A model generated the notes under the pieces. The model saw only the letters and a list, made by a program, of their open reading frames with translations. It did not search any database and had not been told where the DNA came from. The position numbers were made by a program, and so were the translations under genes. A DNA stretch of 64,000 bases from Ryuthela nishihirai (lineage: Eukaryota; Arthropoda; Arachnida; Araneae; Heptathelidae), in assembly GCA_038380435.1 (NCBI GenBank), contig JAWZYU010000019.1, positions 18,997,801 to 19,061,800 of the forward strand, given 5' to 3'. Of the stretch, positions 1-9,281 are shown one piece after another. Within the stretch, counting starts at the first letter, position 1. Every line of letters begins with the position of its first letter.

Positions 1-228
1 TACTACAATTACATGTCAAATGAAAGCTCGTACGAGGACCGTCGTAGGTTATTTTTAAAAATTTCCCCCACCGTTCTCTCCCAAAAAGAGGGGCTCGTTT
101 TTGCTGTTATATCTCCAATGTCATGGGTTGCCTGAAACACGACTCAAAGCAGGGGGAGGAAAACTGTGGTCCATGTTTAGGAGTCATATCAAATGAAAGT
201 TTCTGAAGGTAGGTGTTTTTATAATAAA
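1..228. repeat. Unclassified repeat remnant
   Basis: No gene is visible. The text around 10-180 (a TGTCAAATGAAAG motif, then C-rich and AAAAAGAGGGG stretches) recurs loosely at about 7440-7600, and the short motif recurs near 6560 and 29525. This suggests an old dispersed repeat without recognisable ends. The next ephrin exon (membrane anchor) was looked for here on the minus strand and not found. Confidence 0.3.
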
Positions 229-425
229 TAAATAAATACCCCCTCAAGCAGCTGCTTGCCACAGAGGTCTGACAGAAGCCTATCAGTTTATATGCCAAAG
301 TAGGAGGTCTGTGAGGATGGCAGGACCTCAGCAGAAAAACAACACACACAACCATGCCTTACCCAGGGCTTGAACCCAGGTCCCTTAGATCAAGTAGCTA
401 AGCGTGCTAACTACTCGGCCATGGG
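229..425 (-). mobile_element. SINE-B copy, full length
   Basis: Read on the minus strand it begins with the tRNA-like head (TGGCCGAGTAGTTAG A-box, then GGTTCAAGCCC B-box), continues through the CTCAC/AGACCTCC and GGCATATAAACTG body, and ends with the palindrome CAAGCAGCTGCTTG and a TATTTATTTATT tail. A Ser/Leu-type tRNA head followed by an unrelated body and a short A/T tail is the classic tRNA-derived SINE layout. Confidence 0.85.
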
Positions 426-478
426 AAGGTTTTAGTGACAAAGAAAAAGGTAAATTAAAAAATTGTTTATTTTCCTAC

Positions 479-681
479 ATGCGCCCTAAAAAGTAGAAAA
501 TAAAAGAAACATTGATGGTGCAATCAGTCACTGAATTCATATTCACTTCAAAGGAAGATTAGTGTGACGGCAATCTTGTTAACTGGTAAATCTGCATACT
601 CTCTTCCTTTGAAGTGAATACGAATTTAGTGACAGATTGCATTATCAATATGCTTTTTTATTTTCTACTTTTTGGCAGCAT
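479..681. mobile_element. Foldback MITE, arms about 75 bp
   Basis: The two ends are imperfect inverted repeats: AAAAAGTAGAAAATAAAA near 489 returns as TTTTATTTTCTACTTTTT near 656, and CACTTCAAAGGAAG at 544 returns as CTTCCTTTGAAGTG at 603. The spacer is about 45 bp and non-coding. This is a non-autonomous DNA transposon; the superfamily is not assigned. A decayed relative lies at 7685-7865. Confidence 0.7.
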
Positions 682-893
682 ATGGTAAAATAGGTATTTT
701 ATAAATTTTTTTTTTTACTTTTGAAATACTTTAGTGCTGATGCTGCTCGATATGGCATACAAAGCGAAAAAGAGCGAGCAAAAGACGATTTCCATTCCAG
801 TTAATATTTTCACCTTCGTTTTAAAGTATTTTATCAGAAATACGTGAAATATGCAAAAGTTGAATAATTTTTGGTCCCTATTAGGCTTACTAG

Positions 894-1084
894 CCGTCCC
901 ATGGCCGAGTGGTTAGCGCGCTTGACTACTGATATTAAGGGACCCGGGTTCGAGTCCCAGGTATAAATATGCATGGATGTTAGTGTTGTTTTTCTACTGA
1001 GGTCCTGCCATCCTCTCAGGCCTTCTAGTGTGGCATATAAACTGACAGACCTCTGTGGCAAGCAGCTGCTTGAGGGAGTATTTA
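894..1084 (+). mobile_element. SINE-B copy with 13-bp target duplication
   Basis: A complete SINE-B with intact A-box (TGGCCGAGTGGTTAG) and B-box (GGTTCGAGTCC). It is bounded by the exact duplication TTAGGCTTACTAG (881-893 and 1085-1097), which fixes both ends and shows retroposition. The copy is close to consensus, so it is fairly young. Confidence 0.92.
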
Positions 1085-1237
1085 TTAGGCTTACTAGGGC
1101 GGGGGACATCCCTAGATCCTGCCTTACCAACATTTATGGAGGTTATTTCCGTTGAGAAACTTCTTGTCACACACATCTTTTACTGCGATTATTTAGTTAG
1201 TCATTGAAAAAATACTAAATTTGAAATTCCAAATTAC

Positions 1238-1447
1238 CTGTTTTCTTTGATGGTATTTTCCCCTTCTCTTCCTCCCTAGGCATGTCGAATGTCTTGACGG
1301 GAGGCAGCTTGCTTGGTATAATGGGCGGCAGCCTGAAAGGGGTTGTCGGTGGCCGACGAAAGCGAGTGGTGGGGACAACTGTAGAGGTTGTGGACGTTGT
1401 TGTTGACGGAATCGTCGTAGTCGTACTGCTCGTGGTTGTAGTTGTAG
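1238..1447 (-). CDS. Ephrin: Ephrin exon (Thr/Pro-rich juxtamembrane stalk)
   Basis: The minus strand shows an acceptor (TTTTTCTAG) ending at 1448, 210 nt of open frame, and a donor (ACAG|GTAATT) at 1238/1237. The exon enters with two bases that complete a Ser codon left open by the exon at 2471-2575, and leaves with one base. The 69 full codons begin TTTTTSSTTTTIPSTTTSTT, become Pro/Arg-rich (TTRFRRPPTTPFRLPP), and end Lys-rich (KGKIPSKKT). Ephrins carry a low-complexity, often O-glycosylated stalk between the globular receptor-binding domain and the membrane anchor, and this exon has the right composition and place. Stalk sequence is not conserved, so identity rests on phase and position rather than homology. 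The anchor (transmembrane or GPI) would be encoded next, at lower coordinates, and is not seen. A different frame of the same DNA gives a Tyr/Asn-rich peptide that does not fit the neighbouring phase. Confidence 0.75.
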
Positions 1448-2470
1448 CTAGAAAAAGAGAAGAACAATTAAAATCTCATGTAATATTCTGAAATTGTTTA
1501 TTGACTTCTGTATCAACAGTAAACTCTGTATTTACTATTTGATTGATTATTCATTAGTAACGCCTTGAGAGTGAAGTGACTTGCTTATTTATATCGTATT
1601 CAGAGCAACCTAGGAAAATGAAGTTGCCGCATCCGATCATAGATGGCGCCAATGTGGGATTACAGGTCATATTAGTGATGAGAAGACAACGTTAATATAA
1701 AAGTAATTTAAATCGTCTTGGAAATGTTATTGGAAATTGCAAATTAAAAATTTCGAGTAGGAAATTATAATTATTTACGTCTAATAAATATTGAGGAAAA
1801 ATTGCCGTTAGCGGGTGGGATCTGAACCCACGACCTCCTGATAACATGTCAGGTGGTTTCACTGCTGAGCTACCTGTCGCCGAACAGTCAGCTTTTTTAG
1901 TAATACTTCGTGATAAAATAAGTTAGCGAAACCTATTCTGAAAAATACAAAATTTTCAGAGTCAATAGGGTGAATCTGTTTGAAGCCAAAGCATTTTTTA
2001 GGTATTAAGTAAAAAGAGAAACTTCAGAATAACAATACATTAGTCAAAACGAAGTATATCTTGTTACTTTCCGAGCGTTTAAGAAAGTGGTTATGGCTCT
2101 ACTATTTCTTTTTGAAGAGTAACTTCCAAATGCAAATAAAGAAATCATTTGAATATCTCATTAATCTTAAAGATACTCGATTCCTGTAGAGTCCCTATTA
2201 AAGTTAATAATTTTGATAATTGTTTCTTATTGTATAATCGCAATTCAAGTGCTTTACCATTTACATTAAACATAGTGGCTCACTATTTGTATTCACTGAC
2301 GAAATTTTAATGGATGAAAACAGCCGTCAAGTTTCAACTGTTGAAAACTATTCTGCAATGAATAAAAATTCAGCAAGAAATCCACTCAAATTGTGAAATA
2401 AAATGCATACAACATATTTTTTTCTGTAATAAATTTAATAGGAATAAGAGTAAAACGTTTCGTAGCTTAC
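1448..2470 (-). other. Ephrin intron between stalk exon and receptor-binding exon
   Basis: AT-rich intron with no open coding stretch. It contains the tRNA-like sequence at 1807-1880 and otherwise nothing I recognise. Confidence 0.6.
1807..1880 (-). pseudogene. tRNA-Thr(UGU)-like pseudogene or old SINE head
   Basis: Minus strand: the anticodon arm is perfect (CCTGA, loop CATGTTA, TCAGG), giving anticodon TGT. The T arm is perfect (GTGGG, TTCAGAT, CCCAC) and the variable loop is five bases. The acceptor strands CGACAGG and CCGCTAA do not pair, and the D stem is poor. A functional tRNA is therefore unlikely. It is either a decayed tRNA copy or the head of a further, very old SINE. Confidence 0.6.
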
Positions 2471-2575
2471 ATTTTGCTGGGTCACAGCAGACTTTGAAAA
2501 TAACTTTCATGTTATGAGTAGCACACCTTCCACCAATTCTTTGACTGAGAGTACCAAACTCACCACCTGATGTAG
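2471..2575 (-). CDS. Ephrin: Ephrin exon (end of receptor-binding domain)
   Basis: The minus strand has acceptor TATTACTTCCAG ending at 2576, 105 nt of open frame, and donor AAAT|GTAAGC at 2471/2470. Phases are 1 in and 1 out, matching both neighbouring exons, with a Ser codon rebuilt at each junction. The 34 residues include GTLSQRIGGRCATHNMKVIF. The pattern GG-x-C-x-T-H-N-M-K-V-x-F-K-V is the C-terminal signature of the ephrin ectodomain, and its cysteine is the last of the four that form the two conserved disulfides. A CC pair follows just after the domain. Ephrins are ligands of Eph receptor tyrosine kinases in contact-dependent signalling at the cell surface. Very secure on sequence and splicing together. 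Confidence 0.93.
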
Positions 2576-3806
2576 CTGGAAGTAATAGACAGGGAAACTA
2601 AGTAATATATATGTAAACTATGTAATTTAATATATAAACTATGTAATCTAAAATCACACACATATATAAACACATATGTATTGCATTTAAATTTATAAAC
2701 AAGCAGATTAGCATCTTCAAAGCAAATTCAGAACAAAATCAGAAGCTTAAACTGCAAGCTGAGTGATTGAGTTTCCTAAATTCTCAGTTCTAGATAATTA
2801 AGTCAAATGATTTATGAAGCATAATCTGGGAAACATTTTTACGTTTAAAAGTCAATATAGGATATTACAAAAAAAAAAATAATTTTCAATATAAGGGAAA
2901 GTTTTTCCTGATTTCAAACAACTGAAGAGGAAAGAGTAAGATTATTTTGTATATTAAAGAGAGATTTATATCAGTGAGCAAAGATTGTCATCAGTAGGTT
3001 TGGCCGAATAGCTCCTCATCCGAATAGCTCCTCATTTAAAAGACAGCCTAAGGCCCTGAATCCAATTTGTGACTGAACAGAAATCATCTTCCCAAACCAC
3101 TAGAATTCCAAAGGATTAAAATATGATTGAGACCTGTTTTTTTCTGTGCTCTAAACCTAATTTGTTTGAAATCGTTTCACCGAAAAAATTGATATTTCCG
3201 AACAGTAGATTCGAATTTTTGGACTCGAAAAGTCAATATTTGTAGGAAGGTCCTCTTCAAATTCATGCCCTTTTAAAACCAACCTCTTTCAATGCCCAAT
3301 TTGCTTTTGCATGAATTCGAAATTTTTCATGTTTCCATACTTCTTTCCGACTTCAGTCTATATTTGATTGTCATAACTGTTCCATTTTGTGTCCAGCTTT
3401 CTTGTAGAAAAGTTTGAAGGAAAACGAATATCCAGATTAAGAAATAAAACTCGTACCCTTGAAAAAGTCATTTGATATAATTTAATTACTCTACACTTTT
3501 AAGTTGGGTATTACGATTAAAAAAGCCTTAAACTGAGATCATTAAAAATGCACTAAAATATCTTAGATTAAAAGTCACGTCATCAAACAACGTGTATTTT
3601 GAAAGAAATTTTGATCTGACTGAGCCCCATAACACGTGACATCAGGCATTCCATTCAGACGGCTTTGGCTTGTGTCATAGCACAAATTGAAACTCATATG
3701 GGGAATCAGTTCACTAGGAGGTCGCGCGAAACACATTTTGAGAATTGAGAATATTTTACTTGTTTTTTAGCTTTCTTTATTTTTCATTCCAATTACTGAA
3801 TGAAAA
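2576..3806 (-). other. Ephrin intron, no recognised element in this part
   Basis: AT-rich intronic sequence. The only small structure seen is an imperfect direct repeat of CCGAATAGCTCCTCAT at 3004-3034. No exon, tRNA or mobile element was recognised. Confidence 0.5.
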
Positions 3807-3819
3807 TAAACTGCCCTTT

Positions 3820-4361
3820 GTGTTGGGTTGTTTTACCTCTGAGCGGCACTTTTTTCACACAGTAAAATAAATGGCCAGGTCACAAAGACCCCGAAGGCTC
3901 AGAGAAGGTTGGGAGAGAGGACAACACTGGAACAGCTGTTGGGAGACAAATCGTAACCTTCCGTCAAGGCCATCCAGCGTGTTCTTTAACGTGCACAGGG
4001 TATGGTTTTCCTGCACACGGGTCCACGGCTTAACCTCTCATCCAACGGACGGCGGCCTTTCCAAAACCGTCGAGGTCCCTTACTGACCGTGGGCAGGACG
4101 GAGAGTTTTGCGGAGATAAATCTCAACGTTGACACAGTTGGGACTCGAACCTGGGAACTACAAATTACAACTACCGACCGTGGGCAGGACGGGGAGTTTT
4201 GCGGCGATAAATCTCAATGCTGACACAGCTGCGGCTCGAACCGTGGGCAGGACGGGAAGTTTTGCGGCGATAAATCTCAATGCTGACAAAGCTGCGGTTC
4301 GAATCTTGGAATTGCAGATTAGAAGCTTGGCGCGCGCTACCGACTGAGCCACCCCTGCCCC
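3820..4361 (-). mobile_element. SINE-A copy with tripled 5' segment
   Basis: The duplication TAAACTGCCCTTT (3807-3819 and 4362-4374) fixes the ends. Read on the minus strand it has the tRNA-like head and the SINE-A body and tail. The segment holding the GGGCAGGACGG...TTTTGCGG...ATAAATCTCAA block is present three times (about 4089-4150, 4178-4235 and 4243-4300), each copy joined to more or less of the B-box region. This makes the copy about 160 bp longer than normal. Confidence 0.9.
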
Positions 4362-4374
4362 TAAACTGCCCTTT

Positions 4375-4955
4375 AGTAAATTGAACTTCACTATGACAAG
4401 TTTAGTGTATTATTCGAATATTATACACACACATTTGATATATGTTAAGATATACGTAGGGAAACTAATGTATATTTTACACAATTTCCCCAGCACTTTT
4501 TAAATTTTCTTGTCCTCATTGGCGCTTTGTCTGAAATCATTTTAATTAATATTTAGAACAGAAAATATGCCCTGGCACTTTTTAATTCCTTCTCATTATT
4601 TTTCCTAAACTAAACACCACTAGTGGCGATGAAAGCTAGGTATGACAGAACAGATTCATTGCACGAATAAAAATTGCTTCAATATCTAATTGGGCATAGA
4701 GTTGTTGTAAATGTAAATGGGCAGCACACGACTATTTTTTCAATGTCACTCCCAGACAATTGGTGACTACAAGTACTTGTTGACATTTCATGTGCCATGA
4801 GGCTTGGAATTTATGTTCTCCAAACAATCACTATTTATCAGAAATACTTTTGTCACCTTTCCTTATTGCATGTGATGAAGGACTTATATTTGTTTCTAGA
4901 AACGTGATAATTTGTTTTTCGGCACTGTAATTTCTGAGTTGCAAAACTTGTATAT
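4375..4955. other. Ephrin intron, nothing recognised
   Basis: AT-rich sequence between a SINE-A and a foldback element. No exon signature or repeat was recognised. Confidence 0.45.
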
Positions 4956-5613
4956 GTTACCGCTAAAGTGCAGAAATCAGTTATTCTACAGATTATCTAG
5001 GTATTGTGCAGATTAACTAGGGTGATCCGTTAACGTGCGGAAAATTGTTTCATTTCTCAAATTACTAGGTAATCTGCAAATTACCTGGATAATCTGCACA
5101 TTACCTACTAGGCACTCGTTAAGGTGAAAATAAGATCTTTGCTGGAACAACAGGAACGTTTCTGTACGCTGAAATTAACATAATGTTATTTATCTAGTGT
5201 CCGAGAGTAGAGTTGAAACCAGGGTCATCCCTCTGTCAACATGAATCAATCGTCCGAATTATGAAAAAACGCCCCCAAAATGAGCAGGCCAAGTGAGAAC
5301 GAATCATTTTAGTGATTCGTTATCAAGAATGAATCACTTTACCGATTCGTTCTCACTTGGCCTCCGCTCATCCGGGGCGTTTTTTATAATGCGGACGAGT
5401 GAATCACGTGACACGAAGATTCATATTCAAGAGATTCACCACTATGAGAGAAACAAACTTTTGAACTTTAACGATACGGAAGCCGTTAATGTGCACATTA
5501 CCTAGGTAAAATGCGGAAAACTCTTGATTCCGCACGTTAACGGAGCAAATCAGTTATTCTGCAGATTAGCTAGGTAATGTGCACATTAACGGCTTTCGAG
5601 CTTTAGCGGTAAC
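4956..5613. mobile_element. Large foldback DNA transposon with subterminal repeats
   Basis: The ends are exact inverted repeats, GTTACCGCTAAAG (4956-4968) and CTTTAGCGGTAAC (5601-5613), between AT dinucleotide tracts. Both subterminal regions carry several copies, in both orientations, of a motif near CTAGGTAATSTGCA and of CCGTTAACGTGCGG. The middle (about 5240-5408) is itself a strong palindrome: GGCCAAGTGAGAACGAATC at 5288 answered by GATTCGTTCTCACTTGGCC at 5344, and AAAAAACGCCCC answered by GGGGCGTTTTTT. No coding capacity. The family and duplication length are not assigned. Confidence 0.75.
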
Positions 5614-5773
5614 ATATATATGACTGAAAAAAAAAACATCTTTTCAGTAGGCATGGAACTTTGACATTCAGTGGCTATATAGACTAATCTCGAGCCGAAT
5701 TTTTGATATAGAGGAACTAAAAATACAGCACGAATAATTATACTTTAATAATGAGCTTTACAATCTGACTTAC

Positions 5774-5942
5774 AGATGAAGTAATAATCCTGGCCTGGCC
5801 TGAACTCCAGTCCTCCTGGTTGTGGTGTGAAAGACCTAAAGGTGATGGTGAAGTACATGAGTTGGTGAGGTTTATCACAGATGGCAATGATGCGAGAGCT
5901 CGGATTCGTTATGCGGCATGAATCATATTCCTCCTTCGATAC
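5774..5942 (-). CDS. Ephrin: Ephrin exon (central receptor-binding domain)
   Basis: The minus strand has acceptor CTTTTCTAG ending at 5943, 169 nt of open frame, and donor ATCT|GTAAGTC at 5774/5773. Phase is 0 in and 1 out. The 56 residues start VSKEEYDSCR and include FTITFRSFTPQPGGLEFRPG and DYYFI. The motifs Y-F-T-x-T-F-R-x-F-T-P, G-G-L-E-F-x-P-G and D-Y-Y-F-I-S are diagnostic of ephrins. Two of the four conserved cysteines are present (DSC and AIC). The first residues complete an N-V-S glycosylation sequon with the Asn that ends the exon at 8277-8418. These two exons together carry most of the surface that contacts the Eph receptor in known structures (family knowledge). Confidence 0.96.
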
Positions 5943-6574
5943 CTAGAAAAGAAATAGGGGAAAAAAATTTAAAACTTTTTTTTAAGATGAGAATTTCCAG
6001 AATTATTCTTAGCACTGTGAATATAAAGTTGTCTTCTTTTACAAGAGAAAATTTAAAGAAAAGGTAATTTAGGCGATTGCCACTTGATTTAGAAAGATTT
6101 CAGTGTTCTAAAGATAAAAACAAAATAAAAATACCAAATGCTAAAAAAAGATAAGGGAAATGAAATCAATATACGAAACATTTTTAGATTAAACTTCAAG
6201 GAACATTTTTGTGTACAAATTAGAACCATAAGAGAAATAACAGTTTAAATTAGCTACTAATTGAGCCAATAAATCTCAAGTTATCAATTCCTAAAAAGGT
6301 AGTGGTAATTTTTCTGAAGTTGTTACAAGAATTGCTATCATTAAAATAGTTTTTTTTTTTCCATTCCAGATGCTATCAGACAGTAATTAAAAAAACCTAT
6401 TTGGTTGTTTTACACTGCTTGCTTTCTTTTTGCTATGTGTTTTTTAAGGAATATTCCCATTGCTTTTCACTTGTCGGTTTGCTAGTGTTTGTGTCGTAAC
6501 TGTTGTTCCACCATACCATTATCTTTCCAACCTTGTTGACTGTTCTCCATCAGTTATGAGTTAAATGAAAGCTT
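5943..6574. other. Ephrin intron, nothing recognised
   Basis: AT-rich sequence with no recognised repeat or exon. Confidence 0.45.
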
Positions 6575-6587
6575 CTCAGGCTGGAGT

Positions 6588-6876
6588 TGGGTTGTTTTAC
6601 CTCTGAGCGGCACTTTTTTGCACACCATGGGCTAAATGGCCAGGTCACATGGATCCCGAAGGCTCAGAGAAGGTTGCGGAAGGGGACCCACTGGAACAGC
6701 TGTTGGGAGACAGATGGTAGCCTCCCGTCAAGGCCATCCAGCGTGTTCTTTAACGTGCACAGGGTATGGCTCTCCCACACACGGAACCACGGCTTAACGT
6801 CCCATCCGACGGACGGCGGCCTTTCCAAGCCCATCGGTGTCCCCTACTGACCGTGGGCAGGGCGGGAATTTTGCGG
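6588..6876 (-). mobile_element. SINE-A copy, 5' truncated
   Basis: The copy lies between CTCAGGCTGGAGT (6575-6587) and CTGAGGCTGGAGT (6877-6889). The 3' tail and conserved middle are complete, but it stops at TTTTGCGG, so the tRNA head with both promoter boxes is missing. This is a dead-on-arrival 5' truncation. Confidence 0.9.
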
Positions 6877-7026
6877 CTGAGGCTGGAGTGTCAGACTATA
6901 AAAAAAATTTACCTTCTCCAGGCTATCTTCCCCCCCCCCCCCATAAAAACGGGGAAATGTGACGAAAATCGTTTTTCCACCATATCTATCGAACATTAAG
7001 AATAAAATTTGCTTCAACACTTAACT

Positions 7027-7409
7027 GGGTTGTTGTTGTTTTACCTCTGAGCGGTACTTTTTTGCACACCATAGGCTAAATGGCCAGGTCACATGGACCC
7101 CGAAGGCTCAGAAGGTTGGGGGAGGGGACCCACTGAAACAGCTGTTGGGAGACAGATGGTCCAGTGTCAAGGCCATCCAGCATGTTCTTTAACGTACACA
7201 AGGTATGGCCCTCACACACACGGGACCACGTCTTAATATCCCATCCGACGGACGGCGGCCATTCCAAACACATCGGTGTCTTCTACTGACCGTGTGCAGG
7301 GCGGGGAATTTTGCTGAGATAAATCTCAACGCTGACCCAGCTAGGACTCGAACCTGGGAACTACAGATTATGAGCCTGGCTACGCTACCGACTGAGCCAC
7401 CCCCGCCCA
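7027..7409 (-). mobile_element. SINE-A copy, full length
   Basis: Complete from the tail (GGGTTGTTGTTGTTTTACC on the plus strand) to the head (GAGCCACCCCCGCCC). A-box and B-box are readable on the minus strand. The tail has an expanded GTT run. No clear target duplication. Confidence 0.88.
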
Positions 7410-8276
7410 GCTGGGCAGAGAATTGCTTTACAGCACACCACGAGTTAGGTGTCAAATGAAAGTTTGTCATATGAGGCTGTCTTGGGTTACCTAGAGTTGT
7501 CTCTTGCCCTTTTACACAACCCAAAAAAGGGGGCAGAAATTTCACGTCCCTTTCTCCTTAGATAAATGGAGGGGAACGACAGTCGATCTTTAGGAGTCGC
7601 AGTAGCAATATGCTAGGTCGCATATTAATAGGTGTTATATTAATGACAAAATTAAAATTAGGGATTGAAAAAAAAACAATTTCTTATCCTAAAAAATGAA
7701 AAATAAAACTACTAATGGTGAATCGCTCGCTAAATTTGTATTTGTTTCGAATACTCAACAAAAGAAGTCATCTTCATTTAGAGCCAATACGAATTTAACG
7801 AATGAACCCCCCCCCCCCCATCATTATGTTTGAATTTTATCGTTTACTTTTCAGGGCGATGAAAATAAATTATAAAGTTTAAAAAATGCATTTTTTCTTG
7901 CTAAAAATGGCTTTTTTAGTAAAAAATAATGCTTTTGTTTATAAATGGGTGCGAGACAGATTTTTTGATAAGTTGACAAGAATTCTAAAACATTACGTGA
8001 GGTTTTATTTTTCCAGACTTCTTAAAAGTATTCAAATTGTTATTTTTACCAGTCCTAAAATACCTCTGCCGAAAAATTAGAAATATATTTCATTGCAGTG
8101 ATGAAGATTTAAACAAAAAAAAAATGTTTCATGTTTCCATAAGCTTTTCTTGAGAAGAAAGTTCTTTAAAAGAGTGGAACTTCAGCTCAACTCGATTCAT
8201 ACGCTCTTAATATTAAATCAAACACGGACATAAGTTGAAACAGAAAGAGAAATAAGTAGACAAAAGAGGCGCTCAC
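7410..8276. other. Ephrin intron with decayed repeats
   Basis: Positions 7440-7600 resemble the unclassified repeat at the window start, and 7685-7865 is a decayed relative of the 479-681 foldback. A run of 13 C lies at 7807-7819. The rest is AT-rich with no exon. Confidence 0.45.
7685..7865. mobile_element. Decayed foldback MITE, same family as 479-681
   Basis: The left part (CCTAAAAAATGAAAAATAAA, then ACTAATGGTGAATCG) and the right part (CATCATTATGTTTGAATTTT, then TTTACTTTTCAGGG) mirror each other. They also follow the order of the element at 479-681, including an ATACGAATTTA stretch in the right arm. The arms are well diverged. Confidence 0.5.
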
Positions 8277-8418
8277 GTTGTAAATGATGTATCTCTCGAC
8301 ATCTTCTTCTTTTGTACCAGGTGTGTACACTGGACAGATGATGTTCACCTGGTCATACTCAAACGGAATGTTGCCCTTGTTGACGTCGATGATATGGTCA
8401 GTGTTGTCTATCCTAAAT
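8277..8418 (-). CDS. Ephrin: Ephrin exon (N-terminal part of receptor-binding domain)
   Basis: The minus strand has acceptor TGTTCATTTTAG ending at 8419, 142 nt of open frame, and donor AAC|GTGAGC at 8277/8276. It enters with one base that finishes a codon and leaves in phase 0. The 47 residues begin FRIDNTDHIIDVNKGN and include FEYDQVNIICPVY and ERYIIYN. The order F-R-I-D-N-T-D-H, then Q-V-N-I-I-C-P-x-Y, then Y-I-I-Y-N-V-S is that of invertebrate and vertebrate ephrins, with the first conserved cysteine in IICP. The preceding exon should encode the signal peptide and a Y-W-N-x-x-N-P stretch. It was looked for on the minus strand in the rest of the window and not found, so the N-terminus is missing from this annotation. 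Confidence 0.96.
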
Positions 8419-8508
8419 CTAAAATGAACAGAAGAACTTCAGCTTTATTTTATAAACACATATTTTTATTTTAGAACATTATCAATATCGACATTTACAC
8501 AATATAAT

Positions 8509-8706
8509 AAAAAATAAATACCCCGAGCAGCTGCTTGCCACAGAGGTCTGACAGGAGCCTGTCGGTTTATATGCCGTAGTAGAAAGTCTATGAGGATGGC
8601 GGGACCTTAGCAGAAAACAACACGAATAGCCATGCTTTACCCGGGTTTCGAACCCAGGTCCCTTAGATCAGTAGCCAAGCGCGCTAACCATTGGCCACGG
8701 GACGGC
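8509..8706 (-). mobile_element. SINE-B copy, full length
   Basis: The minus strand runs from the head GCCGTCCCGTGGCC to the tail CTCGGGGTATTTATTTTT. A-box and B-box are readable with a few changes (the B-box reads GGTTCGAAACC). It is followed immediately by another SINE-B. Confidence 0.85.
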
Positions 8707-8716
8707 TACATACAAT

Positions 8717-8969
8717 GAAAAAAATAAATACCCCCTCAAGCAGCTGCTTGCCACAGAGGTCTATAAAAAAAATACCCCCTCAAGCAGCTGCTTGCCACAG
8801 AGGTCTGACAGGAGCCTGTCAGTTTATATGCCATAGTAGAAGATCTGAGAGGATGGCTGGACCTCAGCAGAAAAACGACACATACATCCATGCCTCACCC
8901 GGGGCTCGAACCCAGGTCCCGTAGATCAGTAGCCAAGCGCGCTAACCACTCGGCCACGGGACGGCTATG
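8717..8969 (-). mobile_element. SINE-B copy with duplicated 3' end
   Basis: A full SINE-B (about 8763-8969 on the minus strand) is followed by a second copy of only its last 45 bp (about 8719-8762), each ending in the CAAGCAGCTGCTTG palindrome and an AT tail. The CATACAAT repeats at 8709-8716 and 8970-8977 enclose both parts. The duplicated tail therefore belongs to one insertion event or arose just after it. Confidence 0.85.
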
Positions 8970-8977
8970 CATACAAT

Positions 8978-9270
8978 ATAAGGTACTTTTAATATAACCA
9001 CATGATCTGGCCGTTTCCAATTCCATCCAGTTCAATGAGGATATACTAGATTCTTCAGTTTCCTCCTGAGTAGTGACGTATAAGTTAGTCATACCAAATC
9101 ATCAAAGGGCTGGAGCGTTTCGATTGTAGATATTTAGGTGTAATAATATCATACTTCCTTTGAATCTTATTCTTTTGAACATTTGAATCTTATTCTCTGA
9201 CTCACTAACTAGGTCTCCGTAACTATGTAACAATTAGAGAAAATTATCTAGGTTATTAGATTGTTTGCAT
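8978..9270. other. Single-copy AT-rich spacer
   Basis: Contains a short direct repeat of TTTGAATCTTATTCT near 9159 and 9183. Nothing else recognised. Confidence 0.4.
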
Positions 9271-9281
9271 AAACAAATTTA

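Noticed and set aside
893..970. Possible functional tRNA-Ser/Leu gene
   Set aside because: The tRNA-like head lacks a proper 3' acceptor strand and continues into the SINE-B body. The same holds for all other SINE heads.
1276..1467. Tyr/Asn-rich frame of 63 codons (-)
   Set aside because: Same DNA as the ephrin stalk exon but in a phase that does not match the upstream exon. The Thr-rich frame fits instead.
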